Source of the DNA: Pseudooceanicola onchidii
GTDB lineage: Bacteria; Pseudomonadota; Alphaproteobacteria; Rhodobacterales; Rhodobacteraceae
Direction of reading: 5' to 3'
DNA: 64,000 nucleotides
Assembly: GCF_004959925.1 (NCBI RefSeq)
Contig: NZ_SPUW01000002.1
Location: forward strand, 620,001-684,000
The first letter of the stretch is position 1. Each line of letters begins with the position of its first letter. Below the pieces are notes generated by a model. It had not been told where the DNA came from, ran no database searches, and saw only the letters and a list, made by a program, of their open reading frames with translations. A program made the position numbers and the translations under genes. Shown one piece after another: positions 18,533-27,970 of this stretch.

Positions 18533-19795
18533 TCAGGCAGGGTCCGAGATCACGACGCCTTCCATCCCGATGGCGATATGGCGGCCCTCGGCGATATCGG
18601 GGGCAAAGGCTTCGGCCAGGGTCGGCAGGATGCGGTCCTCGTTCCAGCCGCGCCCCCAGACATCGGGCATCACCGGGCCAAGCGCATGGTGGACCAGATA
18701 GGCGAAGACGCTGCGCAGATCGCGGCGCGCGCGGCGCAGGGCCGTCGACTCCCGCGCATCGGCGCCGTGGGTCTCGCTGCCGACTTCCCACAGGACGCGC
18801 AGGATGGCGTTGCAGGTGACATCCGGGTCGTCACTTTGCTGCATCATGTCGATCAGCCCGTCGCGGAAGCCGTAGATGTCGAGCGTCAGAAGGACCGACG
18901 GATCGGCCTCCATCGCGGACAGGTAGCAGGCGGCATAGCCTGCGGCATCAAGTGTCGTGTGGGTGTCGGACCAGATCTTGTCGGCATAGCCCGCCAGCGC
19001 GTGATCGCTGCCGTACCAGCGCGGCAGCAGGTGCAGACCGTGCACGGCATGAGGGGTCAGGGCGGTCGGGTCGGCGGTGCTCCAGCGCAGGGCGGCTTCG
19101 GTCAGGGCCTCTTCCGTGCTGCCCTCGGCGGCGCGCAGGCGATAGTCAAGCTCGGCATGGAAGGCTGACCCGGCGCTGCGGTCGGAAATCCCGTCAAGAA
19201 TCTGACGCGCCATGGAAATATGACGGCGCGTGGCGGCCAAGGCGTCGTCCGGGGTCAGTTCGGCATGGGTCTCTCCGCGCCGGGCCCAGCTGGTTTCAAG
19301 ATGGATCTGCGCCGCGAAGAGATGGATCGCGGGCGGCGTGTCGGGCCGCGACAGGGCGCGGTCGAGCGGGGCAAAAAGCGTATCCGGCAGATCCTCGTCG
19401 GTGACCCCCTGTCCGCGATCGATGATCTGGCAGGCCCGGGCGCCGACCAGATGGCGAAACAGGGCCTGGCCCAGGGCCGGGGCCATGCGTTCGCCTGACG
19501 GTAGGGCCGTGTGCCGCTGATCGAGCCGCGACAGGCGCTGTCCCAGCCCGGCCCAGTTCTGCGCCTGCCAGTCGCGATAGGCGGGCCGGATATGCTGGGC
19601 CAGGGCGCGGCGGTCGGGGTGGCCGGCAATAACGGTCAGGCTGATCTGGCTGCGCAGGCTCTCCAGCGTCATCGGGTGTGGGTCGTCGGGGCGCGCGGGC
19701 GGTCGCCGCAGGCCACGCGTCAGCCACGACAGCAGCCGCTTCGGATCAACGGTCTTGCGGGCCCCCGGCAGCGGGGCATGTGCGGTATCTCGCAT
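18533..19795 (-). CDS. Hypothetical protein of about 420 residues
   Basis: From the ATG at 19795, chosen because an AGGAA sequence lies 9 bases upstream; the frame stays open to 19858. I recognise no domain. The protein is helical, rich in Ala, Arg, Leu and Asp, with His/Trp-containing stretches such as LHLLPRWYGSDHALAGYADKIW, and no signal peptide or membrane helix. The pattern resembles alpha-solenoid or DUF4034-like proteins, but that is only an impression. It reads toward the rplT terminator and appears to stand alone. Confidence 0.6.
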   Translation of the reverse strand: MRDTAHAPLPGARKTVDPKRLLSWLTRGLRRPPARPDDPHPMTLESLRSQISLTVIAGHPDRRALAQHIRPAYRDWQAQNWAGLGQRLSRLDQRHTALPSGERMAPALGQALFRHLVGARACQIIDRGQGVTDEDLPDTLFAPLDRALSRPDTPPAIHLFAAQIHLETSWARRGETHAELTPDDALAATRRHISMARQILDGISDRSAGSAFHAELDYRLRAAEGSTEEALTEAALRWSTADPTALTPHAVHGLHLLPRWYGSDHALAGYADKIWSDTHTTLDAAGYAACYLSAMEADPSVLLTLDIYGFRDGLIDMMQQSDDPDVTCNAILRVLWEVGSETHGADARESTALRRARRDLRSVFAYLVHHALGPVMPDVWGRGWNEDRILPTLAEAFAPDIAEGRHIAIGMEGVVISDPA

Positions 19796-19913
19796 CGGCA
19801 GCGTTCCTGATGTGATCGACGGATTCGACCCCAGAATGCCGGCCAATTTGCGGCGCATCGGGGGCGGGATGGCCCCAAGTCTTTACAGACCCGGGCGGGC
19901 CATCCGCCTGATG

Positions 19914-20177
19914 TCAGCCGCCCAGAACCGGCGCGCATCCGATATGCGCGTTCGGCTGGCCGATGTGATGGGGGTTGAGGATCAGCACCCATTGCACCGG
20001 ATACCCTGGCGCCTGCGTGCGCGAATAGGAACAGCCGTTCGGTGTGGTGATCCACTGCTGTCCGGTCTGGATCGTGCCCGGCGGTGGCGGCGGGGCCTTG
20101 ACCGTTCCGATTGCCTTGGCCTGGGTGCCGCCGAACGCGGCGGAGGCGACGAGAAGTCCGATCTTGAGAAGCTGCAT
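19914..20177 (-). CDS. Small secreted protein, unknown function
   Basis: 87 residues from the ATG at 20177, behind an AAAGGA site. A signal peptide (MQLLKIGLLVASAAFGG, cleavage probably after AKA) is followed by a Pro-rich patch (APPPPPG) and a short domain with two cysteines (NGCSY and IGCAP) that may form a disulfide in the periplasm. No family is recognised. Confidence 0.6.
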   Translation of the reverse strand: MQLLKIGLLVASAAFGGTQAKAIGTVKAPPPPPGTIQTGQQWITTPNGCSYSRTQAPGYPVQWVLILNPHHIGQPNAHIGCAPVLGG

Positions 20178-20370
20178 GGGCCATCCTTTCGAAGTCACTG
20201 CCCGCTGTCTGACGGTCCCGCGCGCCGTCGCCCGGGCGGGAATGTGGCTGATGGGTGGCGATTGGTTAGGGTTTGAGAAAGCTTTGAACGGGGTTTGAGG
20301 CAGCCTGCCGCCTTGCCTCTCAGCCCCGGCTTGGGTAGCAGGATCGTCGACAAGTACCGGAGGGACCCGG

Positions 20371-21435
20371 ATGGACGATCTGAAAGCCAAATACCTTGCC
20401 GCGATCGGCGACGCCAAAGACGAGGCGACGCTGGAAGAGCTTCGTGTGCAGGCCGTGGGCAAGAAGGGCGAGATCAGCCTGAAGATGCGCGAGCTGGGCC
20501 GCATGACGCCCGAGGAACGGCAGGTGGCCGGACCCGCGCTGAACGCGCTGAAGGATGAAATCAACTCGGCCCTTTCGGCCAAGAAGGTGGCGCTGGTCGA
20601 TGCCGCGCTGGATGAACGGCTGAAGACCGAATGGCTGGACGTGACGCTGCCTGCGCGCGACGCGCGGGTCGGCACGATCCATCCGGTCAGCCAGGTCTGG
20701 GAAGAATGCACGGCGATCTTCGCCGACATGGGCTTTTCGGTCTCCGAAGGGCCGCAGATCGAGGATGACTGGTACAACTTCGACGCGCTGAACATCCCCT
20801 CGCACCACCCCGCGCGGGCCGAGATGGATACCTTCTACATGCACCGGGCCGAGGGCGACAATCGCCCGCCGCACGTGCTGCGCACCCATACCTCGCCGGT
20901 GCAGATCCGGGCGATGCAGGCGCAGGGCGCGCCGATCCGCACGATCTCTCCGGGGCGGGTGTACCGGGCGGATTACGACCAGACCCACACGCCGATGTTC
21001 CACCAGGTTGAAGGCCTGGCGATCGACCGCGATATCTCGATGGCGAACCTCAAGTGGGTGCTGGAAGAGTTCTTCACGGCCTACTTCGGCACGCCGGTAA
21101 AGACCCGCTTCCGCGCGTCGCATTTCCCGTTTACGGAGCCGTCGGCCGAGATCGACATCCAGTGTTCCTGGGAAGGCGGCACGGTGAAGGTCGGCGAAGG
21201 CGACGACTGGCTCGAGGTGCTTGGCTCGGGCATGGTCCACCCCAAGGTGCTGGAAGCGGCGGGCGTCGACCCGGCGGAATGGCAGGGCTTTGCCTTCGGC
21301 ATGGGGATCGACCGGATCGCGATGCTGAAATACGGCATCCCCGATCTGCGCGCCTTCTTCGATTCAGACCTGCGCTGGCTGCGGCACTACGGGTTCAGCG
21401 CCCTGCAGGTGCCGACGATCCGGGGTGGGGTCTAA
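20371..21435 (+). CDS. pheS: Phenylalanyl-tRNA synthetase alpha subunit
   Basis: 354 residues. The N-terminal helical tRNA-binding arm (1-90) leads into the class II catalytic core: motif 1 around HPVSQVWEE, motif 2 near [23 protein letters not shown] and motif 3 [18 protein letters not shown]. It pairs with PheT to charge tRNA-Phe. The ATG follows CCGGAGGGA. Upstream, 20178-20370 holds the pheS leader and the small secreted gene's promoter; I found no attenuator peptide rich in Phe. Confidence 0.97.
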   Translation: MDDLKAKYLAAIGDAKDEATLEELRVQAVGKKGEISLKMRELGRMTPEERQVAGPALNALKDEINSALSAKKVALVDAALDERLKTEWLDVTLPARDARVGTIHPVSQVWEECTAIFADMGFSVSEGPQIEDDWYNFDALNIPSHHPARAEMDTFYMHRAEGDNRPPHVLRTHTSPVQIRAMQAQGAPIRTISPGRVYRADYDQTHTPMFHQVEGLAIDRDISMANLKWVLEEFFTAYFGTPVKTRFRASHFPFTEPSAEIDIQCSWEGGTVKVGEGDDWLEVLGSGMVHPKVLEAAGVDPAEWQGFAFGMGIDRIAMLKYGIPDLRAFFDSDLRWLRHYGFSALQVPTIRGGV

Positions 21436-21546
21436 GTCGATGCGGCTGACCGGTCCGATCCGCGCCGAACAACGGCCGGGCGCTGGCCGTGCCACGGGCA
21501 CGACCGGTCGGGCGCATAACGGACGCACTGTCCCATGGGGGTCAAA

Positions 21547-21837
21547 ATGACCAACTCCCGCCTCTTTCGCCACGAGAACCGCGAGCGCAGCCATGACACG
21601 CGCCGGGTCTATGCGCTGTTCGAACTGGCCCACACCTGCGTCGATTTCGGCGCGGCCCTGTGCTTCATCATCGGGTCGGTCATGTTCTTCTATGACGATC
21701 TGATGACCGCCGCGACCTGGCTCTTCCTGATCGGATCGGTGCTGTTCGCCGTGAAGCCGACGCTGCGCCTGATCCGCGAGATTAAACTGATATCCATGGG
21801 CGACGCCGAAGACGTCGCCTCCCGCCTGGAGACCTGA
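21547..21837 (+). CDS. YrhK-like small membrane protein
   Basis: 96 residues from the ATG at 21547 (a GGGG run is about 7 bases upstream); a start at 21535 adds four residues. LFRHENRERSH at the N-terminus and two membrane helices (about 27-45 and 55-73) match the YrhK family, whose function is unknown. It sits between pheS and pheT, its stop one base before the pheT ATG, so translation is coupled to the synthetase operon. Confidence 0.75.
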   Translation: MTNSRLFRHENRERSHDTRRVYALFELAHTCVDFGAALCFIIGSVMFFYDDLMTAATWLFLIGSVLFAVKPTLRLIREIKLISMGDAEDVASRLET

Positions 21838-21838
21838 C

Positions 21839-24235
21839 ATGAAATTCACCCTGTCCTGGCTGAAAGAGCATCTTGAGACCGAGGCGAGCCTCGACGAGAT
21901 CCTGGAAACCCTCACCGACCTCGGGCTCGAGGTTGAGGGCGTCGAGGATCCGGCGGCGGCGCTGAAGGGCTTTACCATCGCCAAGGTGACCAGCGCCGAA
22001 CAACATCCCGACGCGGACAAGCTGCGCGTCTGCATGGTGCAGACCGACGAGGGCGAAAAGCAGATCGTCTGCGGCGCGCCGAACGCACGCGAAGGCATCA
22101 CGGTCGTGCTGGCCAAGCCGGGCATGTACATCCCGGGGCTGGATATCACCATTTCGGTCGGCAAGATCCGGGGTGTCGAAAGCCACGGCATGATGGCCTC
22201 GGAACGGGAGATGGGGCTGTCGGACGAACACGACGGCATCATTGAACTGCCCTCGGGCGAGATCGGGCAGGAGTTCGCGGACTGGCTGGCCCGCAACCGG
22301 CCTGCAGCCGTGGACCCGGTGATCGAGATCGCGATCACGCCGAACCGCCCCGATGCGCTTGGCGTGCGCGGTGTGGCGCGCGATTTGGCGGCACGGGGCC
22401 TTGGCACGCTGAAGCCGATGCCGGAGTATGCGCTGGAGGCCCAGGGCGACTGCCCGGTCAAGGTCGAGATCGCCGAGAACGCCACCGATGGCTGCCATGT
22501 CTTTGCCGGGCGCCTGATCCGCGGCGTAAAGAACGCGCCGTCCCCGGCCTGGTTGCAGCAGAAACTGAAAAGCATCGGGTTGCGCCCGATCTCGGCGCTG
22601 GTGGACGTGACGAACCTGTTCACCCATGACCTGAACCGCCCGCTGCACGTCTTCGATGCGGGCAAGGTTTCCGGCACGCTGAAGGTGCATCGCGCCGAGG
22701 GCGGCGAGGCCTTCACAGGGCTGGACGAAAAGGACTACGTGGTGCCCGAGGGCGCGCTGGTCATCTCGGACGACAACGGCGTCGAAAGCGTCGGCGGCAT
22801 CATGGGCGGGCTGTCCACCGGCTGCACGCTTGAGACGACCGATGTCTTCGTCGAAGCGGCCTTCTGGGATTTCGTGTCGATCGCCCATGCGGGGCGCGGG
22901 CTCAAGATCAACTCGGACGCGCGGTACCGGAACGAACGGGGCATCGATCCGGGCTTCAACATGGAAGGGCTGGACCGTGCCTGTGCGCTCATCGTCGAGC
23001 TGTGCGGCGGTGAGGTGACCGACATGGTCGTCGCCGGTGCGGTGCCGGACGTCAGCCGGGCCTACAAGCTGGACACCGCGCGGTGTTCGTCGCTGGTCGG
23101 CATGGACATCCCCGCCGAGGATCAGCGCGCAACGCTGGAACGGCTGGGTTTTGTCATGGAAGGCGACATGGCGCATGTGCCGTCCTGGCGGCCCGACGTG
23201 CTGGGCGAGGCGGACCTGGTCGAGGAAGTGGCGCGCATGGCGTCGCTGACCAAGCTGGAGGCGAAACCGTTGGCGCGGGCGATCCCCGGCGTGCCGAAGC
23301 CGATCCTGACCCCGATGCAAAAGCGCGAACAGGTCGCGCGGCGCACGGCGGCGGCGCTTGGCTACAACGAATGCGTGACCTATTCCTTTGTCGATCAGGC
23401 CGGCGCTGCGCTCTTCGGTGGCGGTACGGATGCGACCATGGTTGCGAACCCGATCAGCCAAGACATGAGCCACATGCGCCCCTCGCTTCTGCCGGGGCTG
23501 CTGCGGGCGGCGGCGCGCAACCAGGCGCGCGGCATGGGCGACATGGCGCTGTTCGAAATCGGCGCGACCTGGCACGGCGGAGAGCCGGAGGATCAGGGCG
23601 TGGCGATTGCCGGGCTGCTGGTCGGCAAGACCGCCCCCAAGGATGTGCACGGCACGTCGCGGTCGGTGGATCTGTTCGATGCCAAGGCCGATGCTGAGGC
23701 CGTGCTGGCGGCCATCGGCGCGCCCGCCAAGGTGCAGATCCTGCGCACGGGTGAAGCCTGGTGGCATCCGGGCCGTCATGGCGTGATCTGCCTTGGCCCC
23801 AAGAAGGTGCTGGGCGTGTTCGGCGAGTTGCATCCCAAGGTGCTGCGCGAGATGGACGTGAAGGGGCCCGCCGTGGCCTTCACGCTGTTCCCGGGCGAAG
23901 TGCCGCTGCCGCGCAATACCGGTGCGTCGCGCGGGGCGCTGCACCTGTCGGACCTGCAGCCGGTCGAACGGGACTTTGCCTTCGTGGTGGACACCGGGGT
24001 CGAGGCGCTGACGCTGGTCAATGCCGCCGCCGGGGCTGACAAGGCGATGATCGCGGATGTGCGTGTCTTCGACGAATTCATCGGCGGGGCGCTTGGCGAG
24101 GGCAAGAAATCCATCGCGGTGACCGTGCGGATCCAGCCGCAGGACAAGACCCTGAAGGACGACGAGATCGAGGCGATTTCGGCCAAGGTCGTCGAGAAGG
24201 TCACCAAGGCCACGGGCGGCGTTCTGCGCGGCTGA
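21839..24235 (+). CDS. pheT: Phenylalanyl-tRNA synthetase beta subunit
   Basis: 798 residues, complete. An N-terminal EMAP-like tRNA-binding domain (about 40-150) is followed by B3/B4 domains (editing of Tyr-tRNA-Phe), B5, the inactive class II-like core and the C-terminal ferredoxin-fold anticodon-binding domain (VERDFAFVVD onward to the end). Starts one base after the yrhK-like gene. Works as the alpha2-beta2 enzyme with PheS. Confidence 0.97.
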   Translation: MKFTLSWLKEHLETEASLDEILETLTDLGLEVEGVEDPAAALKGFTIAKVTSAEQHPDADKLRVCMVQTDEGEKQIVCGAPNAREGITVVLAKPGMYIPGLDITISVGKIRGVESHGMMASEREMGLSDEHDGIIELPSGEIGQEFADWLARNRPAAVDPVIEIAITPNRPDALGVRGVARDLAARGLGTLKPMPEYALEAQGDCPVKVEIAENATDGCHVFAGRLIRGVKNAPSPAWLQQKLKSIGLRPISALVDVTNLFTHDLNRPLHVFDAGKVSGTLKVHRAEGGEAFTGLDEKDYVVPEGALVISDDNGVESVGGIMGGLSTGCTLETTDVFVEAAFWDFVSIAHAGRGLKINSDARYRNERGIDPGFNMEGLDRACALIVELCGGEVTDMVVAGAVPDVSRAYKLDTARCSSLVGMDIPAEDQRATLERLGFVMEGDMAHVPSWRPDVLGEADLVEEVARMASLTKLEAKPLARAIPGVPKPILTPMQKREQVARRTAAALGYNECVTYSFVDQAGAALFGGGTDATMVANPISQDMSHMRPSLLPGLLRAAARNQARGMGDMALFEIGATWHGGEPEDQGVAIAGLLVGKTAPKDVHGTSRSVDLFDAKADAEAVLAAIGAPAKVQILRTGEAWWHPGRHGVICLGPKKVLGVFGELHPKVLREMDVKGPAVAFTLFPGEVPLPRNTGASRGALHLSDLQPVERDFAFVVDTGVEALTLVNAAAGADKAMIADVRVFDEFIGGALGEGKKSIAVTVRIQPQDKTLKDDEIEAISAKVVEKVTKATGGVLRG

Positions 24236-24240
24236 CGGGG

Positions 24241-24280
24241 GAGGGGGCTGTCTGCCCCCTCTTGGTCCGTGCCGGACCAA
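24241..24280 (+). terminator. Two tandem hairpins after pheT
   Basis: GAGGGGGC-TGTCT-GCCCCCTC (24241-24261) is followed at once by TTGGTCCG-TGC-CGGACCAA (24262-24280), both perfect 8-bp stems, five bases after the pheT stop. No T-run follows; a copy of the intergenic repeat begins right after. Confidence 0.6.
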
Positions 24281-24284
24281 TTCA

Positions 24285-24312
24285 CCCCCGAGGATATATT
24301 GACCAGAGGAAG
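24285..24312 (-). repeat. Rhodobacterales-type intergenic repeat, divergent copy
   Basis: The stretch CCCCCGAGGATATATTGACC through CAGAGGAAG is an inverse-oriented, divergent relative of the 33-bp element at 38565, 49922, 52220 and 61299. It sits between the pheT hairpins and the SRP RNA. Confidence 0.45.
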
Positions 24313-24357
24313 CAGGCGGGGGTTGCAAGGGCGGCCCCCGTTTCCTATATGCGCCTT

Positions 24358-24451
24358 GAGAGGTTGGCGCGGGCGAGCGCCTCGCCAACCCGGTCAGGTC
24401 CGGAAGGAAGCAGCCGTAACGAGCCCCGCTTGGGTCGTTGTCCAGCCTCTC
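24358..24451 (+). ncRNA. ffs: Signal recognition particle RNA, small (4.5S-like) bacterial type
   Basis: The apical domain is exact: GGTCAGGTCCGGAAGGAAGC from 24392 continuing into CAGCC contains the GGAA tetraloop and the asymmetric internal loops that bind Ffh. The closing helix pairs GAGAGGTTGG (24358-24367) with CCAGCCTCTC (24442-24451), one G-U pair. Ends are taken from that helix and may be a few bases off. With Ffh it targets membrane proteins to FtsY and the translocon. Confidence 0.93.
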
Positions 24452-24454
24452 ACC

Positions 24455-24832
24455 CTAATCCCCTACTGTTGGTTTGACGGGCATCGTCGGCGTGGCGGGT
24501 GCCGTGACCGGGCGGTCGTCGGTGATGCCGTCGAGCGGCGAGGCGTATTCCGCGTTCAGAATCAGGCCCAGCATGAGGAGCGCGAGAAGGGCTGCGAGCG
24601 CTGCGGGGATCCAGGCGGCGCGACGGGCCCAGCCGGACGCCGGGCGCAGCGGGACAAGGATCAGGGCGGCCAGAGCGGCCGCGATCTGAAATCCGAAGAA
24701 GGTGGTGACCCGGTTCAGCCCGCGCGTGAAGCCGTCGCCGGTTGGTGCCTGAAAGGCCGGAACGACGAGCGATCCGAGCCAGAGCCCGGCCCATAGGATC
24801 AGCACTGCCCGGAACAGGTGTCGGCGCTGCAC
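24455..24832 (-). CDS. Membrane protein, unknown function
   Basis: 125 residues with three hydrophobic helices (about 7-27, 47-62 and 73-93) and a Pro/Thr-rich C-terminal tail (PVTAPATPTMPVKP). No known family is recognised. Its stop lies 3 bases from the convergent SRP RNA 3' end, and it starts 3 bases after the zinc peptidase stop, so it is probably the second gene of that unit. Confidence 0.6.
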   Translation of the reverse strand: MQRRHLFRAVLILWAGLWLGSLVVPAFQAPTGDGFTRGLNRVTTFFGFQIAAALAALILVPLRPASGWARRAAWIPAALAALLALLMLGLILNAEYASPLDGITDDRPVTAPATPTMPVKPTVGD

Positions 24833-24835
24833 GGC

Positions 24836-25675
24836 CTAGAGCTGACGCGCGTTGAACGTGTCGCAGGCGCCCATGTCGCCGGATTTGTACCCGGTGGCAA
24901 ACCAGCGCGCGCGTTGTTCGGACGTGCCATGGGTGAAGGTATGCGGTTGCGGCACCCGGCCCGCGTTGCGTTGCAGCGTGTCGTCGCCGATCTGGCGAGC
25001 GGCATTCAGGGCCTCTTCGACGTCGCCGGGTTCCAGGAGCGTCGTGTTCTTCGAGGCCCAGACACCGGCCAGGCAATCGGCCTGCAGTTCCAGCCGCACG
25101 GTGATGGCGTTGGCCTCGGACTGGCTGGAGGACTGCCGGATCTGGTTCACCTGGCCCAGGATGCCAAGTTCGTTCTGAACGTGATGCGCCACCTCATGTG
25201 CGATGACATAGGCCTGGGCGAAGTCGCCCTTCGCGCCCAGGCGTTGCGCCAGCGTGGCGAAGAACTGCGTGTCGAGATAGGCCTTTTCGTCCAGCGGGCA
25301 GTAGAACGGGCCGGTCGCGCCCGAGGCGCCGCCGCAGGGGCTGGACGTCTGACCCGAGAAAAGCACGAGGGTCGGGGGCTGGTAGGCCTCGCCGACCTGT
25401 TGCGGAAAGATCTCGGCCCAGGTGTCTTCGGTGGTGGCCAGCACCCGTGATGAGAAGGCGGCGGCCTCTTCCTCGGCCGGGGTCAGGTCGCGCGGGGCGC
25501 TTGATTGGCTCGGGCTGCCGGTCAGGATCGGCGATACGTCGATGCCGGTGAAATAGCCGATCGCCAGGACCAGCAGGACGCCGCCGATGCCAAGGCCTCC
25601 GATCGCGCCGCCCCGTCCGCCCATGCGGCGCCGGTCTTCGATATTGGAGCTTCTTCTGACACCTCTGAGCCGCAT
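24836..25675 (-). CDS. Neutral zinc metallopeptidase, YpfJ/COG2321 family
   Basis: 279 residues from the ATG at 25675, behind AAAGGA. One membrane helix (about 27-45) anchors a periplasmic domain. The zinc motif HEVAHH (160-165) gives the two His ligands and catalytic Glu; E196 in ELQADC is the likely third ligand. Four further cysteines, two near residues 114 and 126, could form disulfides. Peptidase activity is predicted for the family, not proven. First gene of a leftward pair. Confidence 0.9.
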   Translation of the reverse strand: MRLRGVRRSSNIEDRRRMGGRGGAIGGLGIGGVLLVLAIGYFTGIDVSPILTGSPSQSSAPRDLTPAEEEAAAFSSRVLATTEDTWAEIFPQQVGEAYQPPTLVLFSGQTSSPCGGASGATGPFYCPLDEKAYLDTQFFATLAQRLGAKGDFAQAYVIAHEVAHHVQNELGILGQVNQIRQSSSQSEANAITVRLELQADCLAGVWASKNTTLLEPGDVEEALNAARQIGDDTLQRNAGRVPQPHTFTHGTSEQRARWFATGYKSGDMGACDTFNARQL

Positions 25676-25795
25676 CGCGATTCCTTTCACCAATACTGGG
25701 TAAAGTCGTACAGCAGGGTTCGGTTCCCTCAAAGGCCGGTGGACGCTGGTTGCCGCAGGTTTTAGGGTCGCGGGACAGAGAATCCCGAGGGGCAG

Positions 25796-27535
25796 ATGAG
25801 CGACGCCAAACCCGCCTACCAGGTGCTGGCCCGGAAATACCGGCCTGAAACCTTTGCCGATCTTGTCGGTCAGGACGCCATGGTGCGCACCCTGAAGAAC
25901 GCGTTCGAGGCGGACCGCATCGCGCAGGCCTTCATCATGACCGGCATCCGGGGCACCGGGAAGACCACCACCGCGCGGATCATCGCCAAGGGCATGAACT
26001 GCATCGGGCCGGATGGCACCGGCGGGCCGACGACAGAACCCTGCGGTGTCTGCGAACATTGCGTCGCGATCATGGAAGGCCGCCATGTCGACGTGATGGA
26101 AATGGACGCGGCCTCGAACACCGGGGTCGGCGATATCCGCGAGATCATCGATTCGGTGCACTATCGCGCGGCCTCGGCCCGCTACAAGATCTACATCATC
26201 GACGAAGTTCACATGCTGTCGGTCAACGCCTTCAACGCGTTGCTGAAAACGCTTGAGGAACCGCCCGAGCACGTGAAGTTCATCTTCGCCACGACCGAGA
26301 TCCGCAAGGTGCCGGTGACGGTTCTGTCGCGCTGTCAGCGGTTCGACCTGCGCCGGATCGAACCCGAGGTGATGATCGGGCTGCTGCGCAAGATCGCGAC
26401 CGCCGAGGGTGCCGAGATTGCCGAGGATGCATTGGCGCTGATCACCCGCGCGGCGGAAGGATCGGCGCGCGACGGCACCTCTCTGCTCGATCAGGCGATC
26501 AGCCACGGCGCGGGCGAGACGACCGTGGACCAGGTGCGCGCCATGCTGGGCCTCGCGGACCGGGGCCGGGTGCTGGACCTGTTCGAGATGGTGATGCGCG
26601 GGGATGCCGCCGCCGCGCTCGAGGAGCTGTCCAGCCAATATGCCGAGGGCGCCGATCCGCTGGCGGTGCTGCGCGATCTGGCCGAGATCACGCACTGGAT
26701 TTCGGTTGTGAAGATCACGCCCGACGCGGCTGAGGATCCGACGATCTCGCCCTCGGAACGGGCGCGGGGCGTCGACCTGTCGGGCCGCCTGCCCATGCGG
26801 GCGCTGACGCGGATGTGGCAGATGCTGCTCAAGGCGCTGGACGAGGTCGCCGCGGCCCCGAACGCGATGATGGCCGCCGAAATGGCGGTGATCCGGATGA
26901 CCCATGTGGCCGAGCTTCCCTCGCCCGAGGAACTGGTGCGCAAGCTGAAGGACGAACCCCGGCCCCCGACGCCGCCGGGTGGCGGCGGATCGGCCGGTGC
27001 CACGACGGGCGGCGCCACGATGGCGCGCGGGGCACCGGCGCCCGGCGGGCGGGTGCATGGCGCGGTGACCGCGCTGGCCGAGGATCTGGACGAGGCGCTG
27101 GCGCGGTATCCGACCTTCGATCACGTGGTCGAACTGATCCGGTCAAACCGCGATGTGAAGCTTCTGGTCGATGTGGAAACCTGCGTTCGCCTTATCTCCT
27201 ACCGTCCCGGGCGGATCGAATTCGCCCCGACCGACACGGCCCCGCGCGATCTGGCGCAGAAGCTGGGCAGCCGTCTGCAGGACTGGACCGGCAACCGTTG
27301 GGCGGTGATCGTATCTGCAGGGGGTGACGCGGAAACCATCGTGGAAAAGCGCGATGCCAAGGACCTCGCGCTGAAAAAGCAGGCCGAGGCGCACGCCATG
27401 TTCCAGGCGATCAAGGCCGCCTTCCCCAAGGCCGCGATCAAGGCGATCCGCACGCCAGAGGAGGTGGCCGCTGAAGCCGCGACCGAAGCCCTGGCCGAGG
27501 TCGAGGACGAATGGGATCCCTTCGAGGAAGACTGA
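25796..27535 (+). CDS. dnaX: DNA polymerase III gamma/tau subunit
   Basis: 579 residues. The AAA+ ATPase has Walker A GIRGTGKTTTA (near residue 45), a zinc cluster with cysteines around 65-85, Walker B YIIDEVHML and sensor SRCQRFDLRRI. Domain III and a Gly/Pro linker (about 385-420) lead to the tau-specific C-terminal region that contacts the polymerase core. It loads the beta clamp at the replication fork. The dnaX-ybaB-recR order is widely conserved in bacteria. Confidence 0.96.
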   Translation: MSDAKPAYQVLARKYRPETFADLVGQDAMVRTLKNAFEADRIAQAFIMTGIRGTGKTTTARIIAKGMNCIGPDGTGGPTTEPCGVCEHCVAIMEGRHVDVMEMDAASNTGVGDIREIIDSVHYRAASARYKIYIIDEVHMLSVNAFNALLKTLEEPPEHVKFIFATTEIRKVPVTVLSRCQRFDLRRIEPEVMIGLLRKIATAEGAEIAEDALALITRAAEGSARDGTSLLDQAISHGAGETTVDQVRAMLGLADRGRVLDLFEMVMRGDAAAALEELSSQYAEGADPLAVLRDLAEITHWISVVKITPDAAEDPTISPSERARGVDLSGRLPMRALTRMWQMLLKALDEVAAAPNAMMAAEMAVIRMTHVAELPSPEELVRKLKDEPRPPTPPGGGGSAGATTGGATMARGAPAPGGRVHGAVTALAEDLDEALARYPTFDHVVELIRSNRDVKLLVDVETCVRLISYRPGRIEFAPTDTAPRDLAQKLGSRLQDWTGNRWAVIVSAGGDAETIVEKRDAKDLALKKQAEAHAMFQAIKAAFPKAAIKAIRTPEEVAAEAATEALAEVEDEWDPFEED

Positions 27536-27619
27536 CCCCCGGGGTTGCACAGCCCGCGCGGGATCGCGATATCGACAGATGACGGCGCCCCCGCGCCACA
27601 ACAGATCAGGAGAGAGACG

Positions 27620-27964
27620 ATGTTCAAGGGCTTGGGCCAGATGGGCGACATGGCGAAGATGCTGAAATCCGCGCAGGAGCTTCAGACCAAGGTCGTGGCG
27701 CTGCAGGAAGAGATGGACCGCATGACCGTCGAGGGCCAGTCGGGTGCGGGCCTGGTCAAGGCCGTCGCGACCTACAAGGGCGAGCTCAAGGGCCTCGACA
27801 TCGATCCGTCGATCTTCAACCCCGAGGAAAAGGAAGTGGTCGAGGACCTGATCCTTGCCGCGATCAAGGATGCGCAGCAGAAGGCGCAGACGGCCAACCA
27901 GGCGGAAATGGCCAAGATCACCGAAGGTCTGGGCCTGCCCGCCGATTTCAAGATGCCGTTCTAA
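27620..27964 (+). CDS. YbaB/EbfC-family nucleoid-associated protein
   Basis: 114 residues from the ATG at 27620, behind CAGGAGAGA. A small dimer-forming DNA-binding protein; MFKGLGQMGDMAKMLKSAQ and the coiled helix around 20-45 are typical, as is the C-terminal GLGLPADFKMPF. It lies between dnaX and recR, six bases before recR, as in most bacteria. Confidence 0.95.
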   Translation: MFKGLGQMGDMAKMLKSAQELQTKVVALQEEMDRMTVEGQSGAGLVKAVATYKGELKGLDIDPSIFNPEEKEVVEDLILAAIKDAQQKAQTANQAEMAKITEGLGLPADFKMPF

Positions 27965-27970
27965 GGGCAG

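Noticed and set aside
19815-19845. T-loop-like sequence (GGGTCGAATCC on the minus strand), possible tRNA 3' half
   Set aside because: The flanking bases do not form the 5-bp T stem or a 7-bp acceptor stem, and no anticodon arm is present upstream.
25702-25727. GGAAC-N17-CTTT on the minus strand before the zinc peptidase, as an EcfG promoter
   Set aside because: The -10 box has one mismatch at the G of CGTT, which is strongly conserved in EcfG promoters.
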